From contig JALMLS010000085.1 of the NCBI GenBank assembly GCA_038496445.1, positions 124,001 to 188,000 on the forward strand: a stretch of 64,000 nt of DNA, written 5' to 3'. Positions 36,483 through 47,059 of the stretch are shown piece by piece; the stretch's first letter is position 1; each line of letters opens with the position of its first letter. This DNA comes from Trichosphaerium sp. ATCC 40318 (taxonomy: Eukaryota > Discosea > Flabellinia > Trichosidae). The notes under the pieces are model-generated. The model did not search any database, was not told the origin of the DNA, and worked only from the letters and a program-made list of their open reading frames with translations. A program made the position numbers and the translations under genes.

Positions 36483-36910
36483 AAAAAACCAAATGTAAGA
36501 GTATAAATATTAAAATTTTGAACATAAACCCTGTAAAAAACCCTATTGTTACTATGGTTTGAAGAACAACGTATGTCATTATGGTTACAGTCTTTAAAGG
36601 AATTAAAGAATCCTGGAGTTTGTGAGTCTCTTTTTTTTTAGCAGCTGTTGGCATTGAAAGTAGTTTCTGGTAATCCCTTTCCAAGCAGTTTTGGATAATA
36701 CCACGTGCGTTTGAGTATTTGTCATTTGTTTATCACGATCCTCACAATAAGTAAACTGATGAGAGGATCTCTTAGCTACAAGGAAGCGGCAACGTATTGT
36801 GCAATGTTAAACCAAACATCATCACACAAAATCGCAACTAAAAACTGGCTGCATAGTTAAAGTACACTGTAGTCATAAAATCAACGGTTTTAATGATTGG
36901 AGGTTTGGAT
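36483..36910. other. Convergent intergenic region
   Basis: Between the 3' ends of the Rho GEF and the Lys/Asp-rich gene. I see no coding frame or RNA gene. Confidence 0.45.
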
Positions 36911-38132
36911 TTATACTGCTGGTTTCTTTTCTTCCGGTTTCTTGTCATCAGTTTTTGTTGGAGTGTCAGCAGGTTTGACTGGGGAAGCCTAAAATAAAAT
37001 CAGTGTTTTGTTCGTTTAGTATTTTTGTTTATACTCACAGCCTTTTCAGCAGCTGGCTCAGTAACAGGTGACTTCTCAGTGTCCTTCTTTTCGGCATCTT
37101 CTTTCTCATCGTCCTTCTTCTCAGCCTTTTGTTCAGATGCAGCTTTAAGGTCAGCTTCCTAAATCATGGCTTAACTACAAGAAAAAAGAAAGTGTTTTTT
37201 GCTGAGCTTTTTAACGCACTCGTTTGTCCTCAGATGCTTTAAGTTTGTCATAATCTTTTTGTAGTGTCTTAAATTTACTCTGAAGTTCTGAATACTTTTT
37301 CTTAAGAGCGTTCATGTTGGCGTCAACAACGTCAAACATTTCAGCTGGTACGCCTTCGAGTTTTGCTTTCTTATCTTTCTTATCTTTGTCCTTCTTGTCC
37401 TTGTCTTTCTTATCCTTATCTTTCTTGTCTTTCTTTTCGCCCTTATCCTTGTCTTTTTTATCTTTCTTATCCTTGTCCTTCTTGTCCTTATCTTTACCTT
37501 TTTTGTCTTTGTCTTTCTTATCCTTGTCCTTTCCTTTCTTGTCTTTATCCTTCTTGTCCTTACCCTTCTTGTCCTTATCTTTCTTGTCTTTATCCTTCTT
37601 GTCTTTGTCTTTCTTGTCCTTATCCTTCTTATCCTTATCTTTTTTCTCTCCTGATTTTTCAGACTATTCGCACTCAATTAGCATTCGAACACGTGTTTTT
37701 ATTCTTTTTCGTACGTCAGAGTCACAATCAGAGTCTTTCTTTTCTTTCTTATCGCTTGATTTCTCTTCCTATAATTAACCTATTAACGCGACTACTAACG
37801 CGAAGCGTTTCGTACACCGGAGTCGGCCTTATCTTTTTTGTCAACCGACTTTTCTTCCTTCTTCACAAACCGTTAATTAAATCAGTTAAAAGGGCGCTCG
37901 TACCTCCGATTTCACTTCAGCTGGTTTCTTTACAGCCGTTTCGTCTGCTTTGGTTTCGGGCTTAGTTTCTGCTGTTTTAACTGGCGCAGTGTCTGTAACC
38001 TTGGCGTCTGTGCTCACTGGCGTAGTAGCAGCAGGTTTTTCAACCGTCTTTTCGGTTTAGTCAAAAACTGAGTACACAGGAAAAGATCGTGTTACGTACC
38101 TTAGTCTCAGGCGTTTTCTCAGTAGTAGACAT
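36911..38132 (-). CDS. Lys/Asp/Glu-rich low-complexity protein with KDKKDK repeats
   Basis: A highly charged, soluble protein with no recognised domain. It starts MSTTEKTPETK at 38132. Exons follow: VEKPAATTPVSTDAKVTD (Pro/Thr/Lys), KEEKSVDKKDKADSG, EEKSSDKKEKKDSDCDSD, then a long KDKKDKDKKGKDK repeat. After that comes a coiled coil (GVPAEMFDVVDANMNALKKK, ELQSKFKTLQKDYDKLKA), an acidic/basic exon (SEQKAEKKDDEKEDAEKKD) and a last exon ending DDKKPEEKKPAV, stop 36911-36913. Introns have GTACGT, GTACGA and GTGTAC donors. The composition suggests an intrinsically disordered, nucleic-acid- or cytoskeleton-associated protein, but function cannot be read. A 19-codon upstream reading frame (MTAANLPQQPQS) near 38370 sits before a GTACGT and may be part of a 5' leader. 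Confidence 0.7.
37360..37650 (-). repeat. Purine-rich (K-D-K) coding microsatellite-like repeat
   Basis: Imperfect repetition of AAGGATAAG/AAAGACAAG codon groups on the minus strand makes about 290 bases almost purely purine on that strand. It codes for alternating Lys and Asp with occasional Gly or Glu. Such tracts change length easily. Confidence 0.85.
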
Positions 38133-38833
38133 GCTCTAGAGTAACTTTTAGTAAGTATCGATTAAGATACCAATTCGTTAATATAGATGGATTGTACACA
38201 ATAAACAAAAGCAAACAGTTAACGTATCGCGTTGTAAACCAACGGTTGAAAAAAAAAACTTATCGGAGTAATCAGAACCGTTCCGGTTTGTATTTTAACG
38301 TACCTTTAGGACTGTTAAAATGTAGTAGTAGTGCTAATGGATTGCGGTTGTTGTGGTAAATTGGCAGCAGTCATGGCTTTTCTTTTCGTTTTTTTGACTA
38401 TGTCGTGATGCTAGCACATCAAATTGATCTTTTTTTCGAAATACAAAGTATGCAGTGATACTGTGCACAGTATTAATCACGTGATCGAACTCAGAGGTAA
38501 TTAACAACTAGTGAAATATTGTTTAATTGTAGTAATCGTAGCAGCTTCCATTAGGCAAACAGAGAGCAAACTTCACCTCTCCTCCACCTAAAGTCACTTA
38601 GCAGCGTACTATTACACATTACAGAGTATTATGTGCCAGCAATAGATTCAAGACCACGATCAGTTATCAGGATATTACCATCAATACTCAATGTGTACTC
38701 CAGCAAGTACAACAAGACTGTTATCTGTGATTGTTTCGTTGTAAGACAAGTGTATAGCATGAACACCACCTAGAAGAATGACCTCTTTCTGTAACTAAGA
38801 GTCACCATTCGACAGAATTCAATTTTGTTTATT
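38133..38833. other. Intergenic between two minus-strand genes
   Basis: Upstream flank of the Lys/Asp-rich gene and downstream flank of the surface-protein gene. It includes the 19-codon upstream frame near 38370 and a CACGTG at about 38480. Nothing else is recognised. Confidence 0.45.
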
Positions 38834-41800
38834 TTATTGCATTAGAAAACATACACAAAGAACAAGTAGTGTTGATGTTGTTGAAACGAATGCTGAGGAT
38901 GGCGATGATCCTTGTTCTGTTGGTGATAATACAGGTTCGTTTGAAGGTGGTGTAGTTGGTTGCATGGGTTCAGGTGTGGGTACGGATGGAGGGACAAAGT
39001 CGTTTAAACAACTGTCAGAATTCTTTTCATTTTTAACAAAAAATTCAAGTTCTGTGCCGAAAATACCCGAGTACGTATTTGCTGTTACCTAAAGGTGTAT
39101 AAGGTAACGATTCAGAAAGTACAGATACTTACAAAATATAAATTCTCATCGTTGTCATAGAGCATATCTCCTGCTCTTGCTCCATAATTTTGGAATCTTC
39201 GTTCAGTTTGAGTAACTTTGTTTGTTGATAGAGTGTACTCAACATTGAATTGATTCAACGGAGCATTTCCTTCGCTTCCAAGATGCAATATGATCCTGAA
39301 TTCGTCTTGTGAACCATACAAGGCTGATACAGATATACCACGGTATTGATCATTGTTAAAAGTTGCAGATGTAAAATTTGTATTTAGCTCAATTGGATCT
39401 TCATTTGAGATGGTTCCGTTCTGACAATTGACCTTTACTCTAAAAGCCAAGAGTCTGCCGTCATACAACGATGGAGCCACAAGAAGCATTGTACTTGTTT
39501 CTGCGTTGTAAGCCATGTGCTTTGGGCTCATTCGTGGAAATGGAGTTTCGTACTGGAAGCCAGTTATGTTATATGATTGGAATACCTACGTACAATGTTA
39601 ATTGCTTGTTTTGTGACCACATTATAAGTATTAAGTGCGAATACGTACTTGTTCAAATAAATAGGTTCTTAGAAGTAATCTCCTTGTTAGTGAGTTTAAG
39701 GCATAGTTAACAAAGCAGTCATTCTCAATCTGTACTACCGCCTCTAAAAACCTTGTAATATTTCTCTCTTGACGTGTAATCTCTCCACCATTTGTCAACC
39801 AAACAGTAGTCCTTAGAGTCTTTGTAGACCATATACCTGCATCTTAAATGAAGGTTATTTAGATTACTACAATAGAATTGTGTACTTGGAACATAATGTG
39901 TCTGATAAATTGAGCTGGATGTTGAAAGAACGAGTGTACTCGGTGTCTTGACTCTCACTATTTGCTAAGCGTTTTGATAAGTATTTATTGTACGTATTTA
40001 AGGTGTTCGTACTGTGGCATTGGCATCAAAGCTCATAAACTTTCGACTACTCCTATATTGAAAGAATAATCTGACTTCATTCCTTCCTTGCAAAATAGTC
40101 CTTGGAGATCCCTCAAATTCAAACATGTGACTGTAACGACCAAACGCAAGATCTAGTTGTTGTTGGTCTTTTTAATTATGTTGATGTTTTGTACCTTCAT
40201 AGGAGATGAAATAGATGCGACCAAAATAAGGGTAATCGGATACTTGATAGTTGAGATCAGTGCCAACTGCTACAATAAGGAAGCGAACACCATTCAATAT
40301 GCCCAATCCAGTTTTAGTTACTGTGAATGTATAGTTTCGTAAGCTATCATCAAATTGTCTCAGACTTTGTGGAAAATCGCAATCAAGAAATGAGATTGGT
40401 GCTATTTGAGAAACATATTAGAACATTTATACTCTTGTTTGCGTACGTATGACAGCAGTCTCAGTTGTAATAGGAGTTGTGGTGCATTCGCACGTATCCA
40501 GTACTCTATAATAAAATGGAGAAAAGCCTTCAGGAGTTACAGACAACTGAAGATAGTAAGAACAAGAAAAAAAAGAGAACTAACGTACAATAATATGACA
40601 ATCATACCCAAACAGAATGTTGGCAATATGAACAGAACCTTCACGGAAATTAACTCCTCCTCTTGTTATATCACCGTTATCTTTCAACGCGATCACTGGC
40701 TGATATGATTCACCTCCATGAGTAATATAAGCGATGATATCCCCGGCTTCGTCTTCAGTTGACGTCATATCGATAAACTCAATAGATCCGTATCCTTCAT
40801 ATCCGTTCTTAATGTTTGCTATTTCAATTGCGGTTCCTGTAAGCGATACAACGCCTGTATCGTAGTCCACGCTCATGAATTGAATGTAAGATGTACGAGA
40901 TTTTGATGTGTCCATGTTCCAAGCAATCACGTGTTTACCACGTGCAAAATTTCTCATCACTTTGAATGAATGAGTGTTGTTTTGATCCAAGTTGTTAACT
41001 ACAAGGGTTGATCGCTTCAAGGCGTTTCCGCCTTTTGAAATAACCACAGCTGTGAGATTGCGTTCATCTTTGGTGGCATACACAAGAAGGAGGTTATTCT
41101 TGTCTCCAAGAGTTAAGGAAATATCTTCTACATTGCTCAAGTCTAGCAGAGCAAAGTCAGCTTTACATGTATTGTTTGAATTGTGAGGTACCGAACGATA
41201 TTTGTTTGGTCTCTTTGATACTCTCTGGAGAAGTAAAAGAACTTAAAGTCACAAGTTTGGAACTACCAAGGTAAGCATAGTAATATAAATCATCGACTAA
41301 CATATTGATTAGAGTCAGTACAAATGCGAGTGAAAATTGTACTCTGGTCATAAACAGCGCTAAATGATCGAATGGTTGCATCATCAGGAATATCTGTTAT
41401 GTTGAGGCTTCCGCCTGTCATTAGGTAATACTTATATCGCATTAGATACGGACTAATGACTTTTCAAAACTTACACTTGATGTTGATGCATTGTAATGAA
41501 GCCATTGTAAATATAGATCATTACTGTTCCTGTTCAAATATAAAATAGCCATCTCGTCTTTACCAGGAACTACAGCAACAAGTCTTCCGTAAATAGAATC
41601 TCCCACTTGCTGAAGATCAGCATTTACAATACCTGAAGGCGAATATCAGAAGTTATCATGAGGCGAACATTGAACGTACTTGATGCTTGGCTTGCGAATA
41701 TTTTAAATGTCGTAGCGATGTAACCTCGTTTGGATCTCTCTGTGGAATCATCATCTTCAGCAGGTACCAGTACAATCGTTTTTTCCCCTCCGACAATACC

Positions 41801-42014
41801 CTTTGACATTGGCACGCGCAACCCATATCTCTCATTGTACCGGACATACTTTTCTGTAGCTAAGATACCGCTACTAAACGCACCTAGACCGAAAATTACC
41901 AAAGTTTGCAGTTTAAAAAAAATGTATTTAGAGCCTCTACATTTCAGAAATCGATCTCTTACCTCCTGCTAGTGTACATATCAGTATTATTCTAAACGCT
42001 ATGAAGCGTGTCAT
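38834..42014 (-). CDS. Large secreted, probably GPI-anchored surface protein
   Basis: The signal peptide MTRFIAFRIILICTLAG is split by an intron. Roughly 12 exons of beta-rich sequence follow, with repeated patterns such as VGDSIYGRLVAVVPGKDEMA, DKNNLLLVYATKDERNLT and EFRIILHLGSEGNAPLN. They suggest a beta-propeller or similar array of 40-60-residue blades, though I could not assign a family. Several NxS/T sites are present. The C terminus has a Pro/Ser/Thr stalk (VPTPEPMQPTTPPSNEP), then a small-residue region and a hydrophobic end (STTSTLLVLCVCFLMQ, stop 38834-38836), as expected for GPI-anchor addition. The donor of exon 1 is GTAAGA and its acceptor CTAG. Probably a cell-surface adhesion or recognition molecule. 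Span and topology are better supported than the individual joins. Confidence 0.65.
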
Positions 42015-42243
42015 TGTTTAAGTTGTTTAACGAACCTAAAGTTTAAGTTGTGTTAAGCGAAGGTCACGTGCAATATTGCCCACTGTCGTGTGCTAGCGTA
42101 GCCAATAGTGGGGTGATAGTTAATCTACACTATGAATTATAGTGGTGAAGTTACCTAGAGAATAACGCTACCTCGCTTAGAGTAATCTTAAATATTTATC
42201 TAATCAGACGATGTCGATTGTTTTTCACCAATCGCTGAAATCT

Positions 42244-43090
42244 CTAGAGAAAAAGTGATATGTTGGTTACCGCCATAAAAGCAGTTCTGAGCGCAAGGAG
42301 GTGAAGACGTAACACCTTCTGCGAAAACAAGAAACCTAAACAAAACCGATCAGAATCACGTGTTTTTCTAGACTTAAATACCGTTCTCCACCATTTGAAT
42401 GTATATAGTTTGATATGCGCTACCGCTGCATCCCAGTCCGTCTTAATATTTCCAGTGTTCCATGTACTTGAAAAGTTATAGTTAGAAGAGAACACTCAAC
42501 AAGCCAATGTCACCTTGAAAAGGTTCGTTCTTTATATCAAAAGCAACTACATTCCATGTGTTAGCGCAGCGCTTGATAAGTTTGGACTAGAGGTTTTTAT
42601 CAATATTACTTATGCCAGTAAGTAACTCAAAGGGGTGCATACCATCCGTGTAGAACTAATGACTCAGGGTGAGATCCATCATACCTTTTTGACAGTAGTT
42701 AACAAAATGATTCATAAAACCTAGTTTACCATAGTCCATTACTAGCATACGCGTCAGCTTCTAAAGAGTGCAAATCAAGCGTTATTAAGATACCACATTT
42801 ACCAGCTTCGTTTATTATTGTATCCATAACTTGCATAGATGTCAAACTGTGACAAAAAAAAAAATACAAGCAAACAAATATTATGTACTTACTTTTGTAA
42901 ATCTTGGTTTATTAAGTAGCCAGAATGATTATAGTGTCCGATACCATTAAGCATGGGATCACCCAATACCAAATCATGGTAAAAGGAACGCGCATCGCAT
43001 TGAAATCTGCGTACTGTCAGCAAAAACGAAAAACTCGAAAAAAAGAAAACAAAAGTTAACTTTTTGTTCGCTTGAATGAAGTCCAAAAAG
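42244..43090 (-). pseudogene. Decayed GH5-like glycoside hydrolase
   Basis: On the minus strand, pieces of a GH5 (cellulase-type) hydrolase appear in correct order: GHYNHSGYLINQDLQ, then LTSMQVMDTIINEAGKCGI and LITLDLHSLEADAYASNG (the beta-strand with Asp/His), LWYDGSHPESLVLHGW, then KRCANTWNVVAFDIKNEPF (the catalytic acid/base Asn-Glu), then STWNTGNIKTDWDAAVAHI. The first two introns (donors GTAAGT and GTAAAC) splice in frame. Two later joins, after HGW and after KNEPF, are off by one base with every GT/AG pair I could try. The sequence after VAHI does not match the family, and no second catalytic Glu region or signal peptide was found. This looks like a frameshifted remnant, though a missed exon cannot be excluded. 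Confidence 0.5.
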
Positions 43091-44152
43091 ACATGATAAT
43101 CAATGTCCCATCAAACCATGGAATACGCGAATAGATGTCTAAGATTATATCTTGTATCAAGTCACAATAAATAAAATGATTTCTGGCTTACACATACGCC
43201 AAAGAGGGATCAAGACCGCTTCCTAACATAATTTCGTGTTATACTGAGGGTAGAATTCTTGTCTGAATGTCATGTCAACTTGAATTGTGCTTAGTTTGCC
43301 TGTAGGTAAAATCGACATTCAAACGTGAATTTTTAACAAGCAGTAACATTTAGTTTGCTATTTACATGTTTTCTCTGAAAGTAGGCACTAACATTCTCGC
43401 AGTGTTTAATGTGTACGCTATATTGGTCAACCTTAAAGGACACATTCTTACTTGTAGAAGTTCTGTTCAATAAAATCCCAACATGCTCGCTGGGTTAAAA
43501 GATTAACAAATTAAACGGTTTGCAGAATGGTAATAGTTGAAAGAATACCTCGCAACCAAGATCCAAAATGTGTTCTTTCACGTGATCACCCGAGATATGT
43601 TGTCGTCTTTTAAGCTAGAAATCGCTCCAACAGTTGTACTGCTAGTGTAGCATCTCGTGAAAACAAAAAACAGCTTGCTGTTAAAAGGTTGAACAACATG
43701 TGAATCAGAAAACGTGACAATTTGCGGGACAAAACGTGAAGTAATACTAAACCCTTTTATAAAATCTGTTTATACAACATTTTTATACTTGCAATAATAC
43801 ATAACTTAAGGTTGGGTGTAATAGAGTGAAATGAATTGTTACATGAGGTAGTACTAAAAAAGGTTTAAATATGTTTTGCTCTTTGTTTGTCACTACATGT
43901 CTTGCCTTTAATGTTTTGCCTGAAAATGAGCTAGTTTTCGCTAGGAAGTGCATCGATATCGCTAGGTTCTGAATGCTAGAAAACAAACGACGGGTACAGT
44001 CACGTATTTAATGTAAGAAATAAATCTTTAAATTTTAACCTGTTTAAAAAAAAAGTGAACAATCCATCGCAAAATAAGTTCTCCTATTTTCTCGTAAACA
44101 ATTCACATTGTTGACCAAAGTTTAAAGCGCATAAGTATTCAACATACAAACA
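43091..44152. other. About 1 kb without a supported gene
   Basis: Upstream of the GH5 remnant on the minus strand, where decayed 5' exons would lie. Short frames such as VDMTFRQEFYPQYN (-) near 43270 show no GH5 likeness. The last 150 bases are the promoter side of the Cys-rich secreted gene. Confidence 0.4.
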
Positions 44153-44704
44153 ATGCAACACTCCTGTCTAATACTATCCCTTCTCGCTCTCGCAGTACTG
44201 TGTGCGGTATGAAAAAAAACCCCAAAGCAGTAATCTTGTTTATTTTATCTATAGAGTCAATCTACCGATGCCCCAACCGACCATCCAATAGTCCAATGTT
44301 TATATGGGTGTACTACAGCTATGGCTGCATGTGAAAGACAATGCGCAAAACCATGTTTTCGTACTCTAAGAAACTGCCGCGTGGATTGTTTCCGTGGAAA
44401 AAGACGTCCAACTAAACCGCCAAGAGATGCAAACAGTAATACCCCAACCGAAAACCCAATAGCCCTTTGTACCGGTGAATGCCTTGCAGAAAATGAGAGC
44501 TGCAACCAGGAGTGTTCGCGGCGCCAATGTTATCCAGTTTACGGTCGCTGCCGCCTGGATTGTTTTGGGGGAGAGCTACCAAGAGACTTTGAAGAGATTC
44601 CACCAGGCACTCCACTAAATGCTTGTATAGAAGGCTGTAAAACGGATCCAGGCTCAAGTTTTAATCGTTGTAGGGCTCACTGCTTTGAAATGCATCCGCT
44701 ATGA
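44153..44704 (+). CDS. Small secreted cysteine-rich repeat protein
   Basis: Two exons, 44153-44206 and 44255-44704, give 167 residues. The first exon encodes a signal peptide (MQHSCLILSLLALAVLCA) cut just before the 48-bp intron (GTATGA...TATAG). The mature part has three related Cys modules: CLYGCTTAMAACERQCAKPC with NCRVDCF; CTGECLAENESCNQECSRRQ with RCRLDCF; and CIEGCKTDPGSSFNRCRAHC. Each starts CxxxC and ends CRxxCF. All Cys counts look even within modules, so disulphide-bonded extracellular folding is likely. I do not recognise the family. It may be a protease inhibitor-like or interaction module, but this is a guess. Confidence 0.75.
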
Positions 44705-45149
44705 CCATTAATCACGTGACTGTTACTTTATTACTTCATAATAAACCCTATCAAAGTTCAAAATGTTTAGAATACTGTATACCTCATACATCCTCTACAA
44801 ATTCTTCTTCTATTCAGTACGAAACTGGTATTTACTTGCAATTTTTTGAGATTGTTGATTGACAAACTGGTGCACCGTACTAGTTCAATAAAAGTGAAAT
44901 GACAAAGGAAATGTTTGCCAGTAATATGTAGTTAGTTTTTCTAGATTGAAAGTACATAGGTTGCTAAACAGCTCTAAGTGCACCTTAGCACAGATTGAAC
45001 TTTATGTGAAACACGTACTGAACTAGTCATTGAGTTGTACCAAAGAGCTTAAAGGGGTACGCACTCTTTTGAAAAGAATTGTAACAGCTACTTAAAGGAT
45101 ATCTTAAATACGTATCACTTAACAGCATAATTTTAATCTATCAAACAGG
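44705..45149. other. Intergenic, no gene seen
   Basis: AT-rich DNA between two plus-strand genes. It has an ATAATAAACC polyadenylation-like signal near 44740. A missing first exon of the downstream gene may lie here, but no ATG-to-donor segment stands out. Confidence 0.4.
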
Positions 45150-46701
45150 TTGCAACACCTCTTCGGAAAATTACCGTATTTCAACGTAAACAACCTCAAC
45201 TCAAGAGATATCATGATTAACAACGATTCACCTATCCACTTAACGCTACAGTTAAAGATAAAGCATCCTAACAAAGAACAACTCGTAACTTTATTAAACA
45301 ACATCCTCTCACCATGTGGCTTGGAAGACGCTTCAGAAAAGTCCAAAACAGTACGATTTTTTTTACATAATCAATCTAAACGACTTTTCTGTTTAGTTCT
45401 GTGAAACTGCCTTTAATGCACAAGGATCATTTGCATTGTTTAGTGGGAACCATGATATTGGCGCTATTGAAGTTTCTATGTTCACTCCTGACGAAACAGA
45501 CTTTGTTCAAGCACTAAAATCAGCCCAATGGTTTCAGAAAAAAGTGCCTCAAGCTGATCTTCGGGCAGATTATTTGAATGCACTTGTGGCTATACGAAGA
45601 ATGGGATTTACTAAAACTACAACAAACTTCAAACTTCTTAAAAAGTGCAAGTTTGGAAGGACTCGCAATATCAATAGGGCTGTAAAACAATTAAAGGTAA
45701 TTCAATACATAAACACGTGACTTTTTACAATGACGCCAGGACGAGTATGAGTATGTACGGCAACGAAACAGAGAACGTGTAGAGCGTAGAAAAAAGAGAA
45801 GGGGGAAAAAGAGAGCTAGAAAAGTTGCCACGCAGCCACAAACCCAAAAGACTCCGGAAAAACAAGTCGCCAGTCGTATGGAACAAAGTCAAAGACCAAA
45901 TAAACGTAGAAAAAAATGTGAAACAAGCGACTCTACTACTCCGATTTCTGAGATTCCTGACATACCAATGTACGCTTATAGCACAGCACCTTTTGTTTTG
46001 TGGTAGAAGACTAATCATTTCTCTACAGGACTTACTATTTCCCAAATGAAGTCACTCATGCAGTTGTTGACGCAACTTCTATCGTTTTTGCTCTAAAGCC
46101 ACTTCGCCAAATGAATCCTACGACCAAGCAATTGGAAAGCGTACAAACTTTACTCATTCGTATCACTACAGAGTTTATTCAAAGACATAGCACTCTAACT
46201 TGTATTGTCCTACTTTTCTCTCACAACAAAAAAGGAAAAAGAATTAAGTACGAACACGTATTTTCTAAGAAATTAAAGAACAAGTTAAACCTTGAACTAA
46301 CTATGTTATAGAACAGACAGCGGACAAGAGATTGCGATTGTCGGATGTAACGGTATAACGTTAGACGAAAGATTAAAGAAATGGGCTGCTGACAACGAAG
46401 AAAATATTAGTACGACGCTAGTAGCAACATCAGATAGGTAATTTCTTTTTCGTTTTTTTGAAGATAGAGTACCATCTAGATCTTACTTTGAGATAGAACA
46501 GTGCATTTCATGATGTACCCAAAGGGTGTACGGTTCTTGTCTACTGCACAAGGTTGGTTAGGAATGATGAGGACAACGTTGATGCCCAGTGCTAAGAATT
46601 TCACTCAAATGGTTAGAGCATTCAAAGACACCAAACAAACAAGAGCTGAGCTAGTTGAGAAAATGAAAACAATGAATTTAGACGAAGATAAAGAAATATG
46701 A
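45150..46701 (+). CDS. UBA-like plus NYN/PIN-like nuclease-fold protein
   Basis: Six or more exons. The 5' end is open: an AG precedes LQHLFGKLPYFNVNNLN, and the first ATG in frame is at 45213 (MINNDSPIHLTLQLKIKH). Next come FCETAFNAQGSFALFSG and a UBA-like helix set, YLNALVAIRRMGFTKTTTNF...INRAVKQL. A very basic linker follows (RRKKRRGKKRARK, KRRKK), a likely nuclear signal. The C-terminal half fits a NYN/PIN-like fold: HAVVDATSIVFALKPL (first Asp), a long insert, GCNGITLDERLKKW (second acidic cluster), and STTLVATSDRTVHFMMYPKG with GVRFLSTAQGW (third Asp, TSD, and the late strand). This suggests an RNase, with three Asp positions retained. The join before TDSGQEIAIVG uses a GTACGA donor. 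Domain call is by motif order only. Confidence 0.6.
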
Positions 46702-47059
46702 TACCATGTGAAGTAGTAATAAAACATTGCGAACTCGACTTTTTTTTGTTGCTCTACAAGGAGCGTAGAGAACAAAAACGTCTTCAGAATTTTGCAAACT
46801 TGATATAATTGTAAATACTGAATATTTCAAATACCGCTTTTTTCTTCAAAAAGTAGTAACAATTTCAGTCTTCAGCACCATCTCTGGTATTATCTCGCTA
46901 TCTGTTTATCAATAATCATGTGAACACAAACAATTGCGAAATTTCGGAACTTTTTTTTCCACTTCACGTTTTTAGCCGAAAATAAATAACGTGAAATAAA
47001 AATAGCAGTTGCCTTAATCGCCTAAATAAGGTACCCATATTGGAAAACCATCGTACACC
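46702..47059. other. Intergenic region
   Basis: AT-rich, between two plus-strand genes. It contains an AATAAA at about 46717, just after the stop of the upstream gene. No other feature was found. Confidence 0.45.

Noticed and set aside
37314-37965. Plus-strand frames rich in Leu/Ser/Phe and Cys/Pro/Tyr
   Set aside because: These are antisense readings of the KDK purine tract; their composition comes from the repeat alone.
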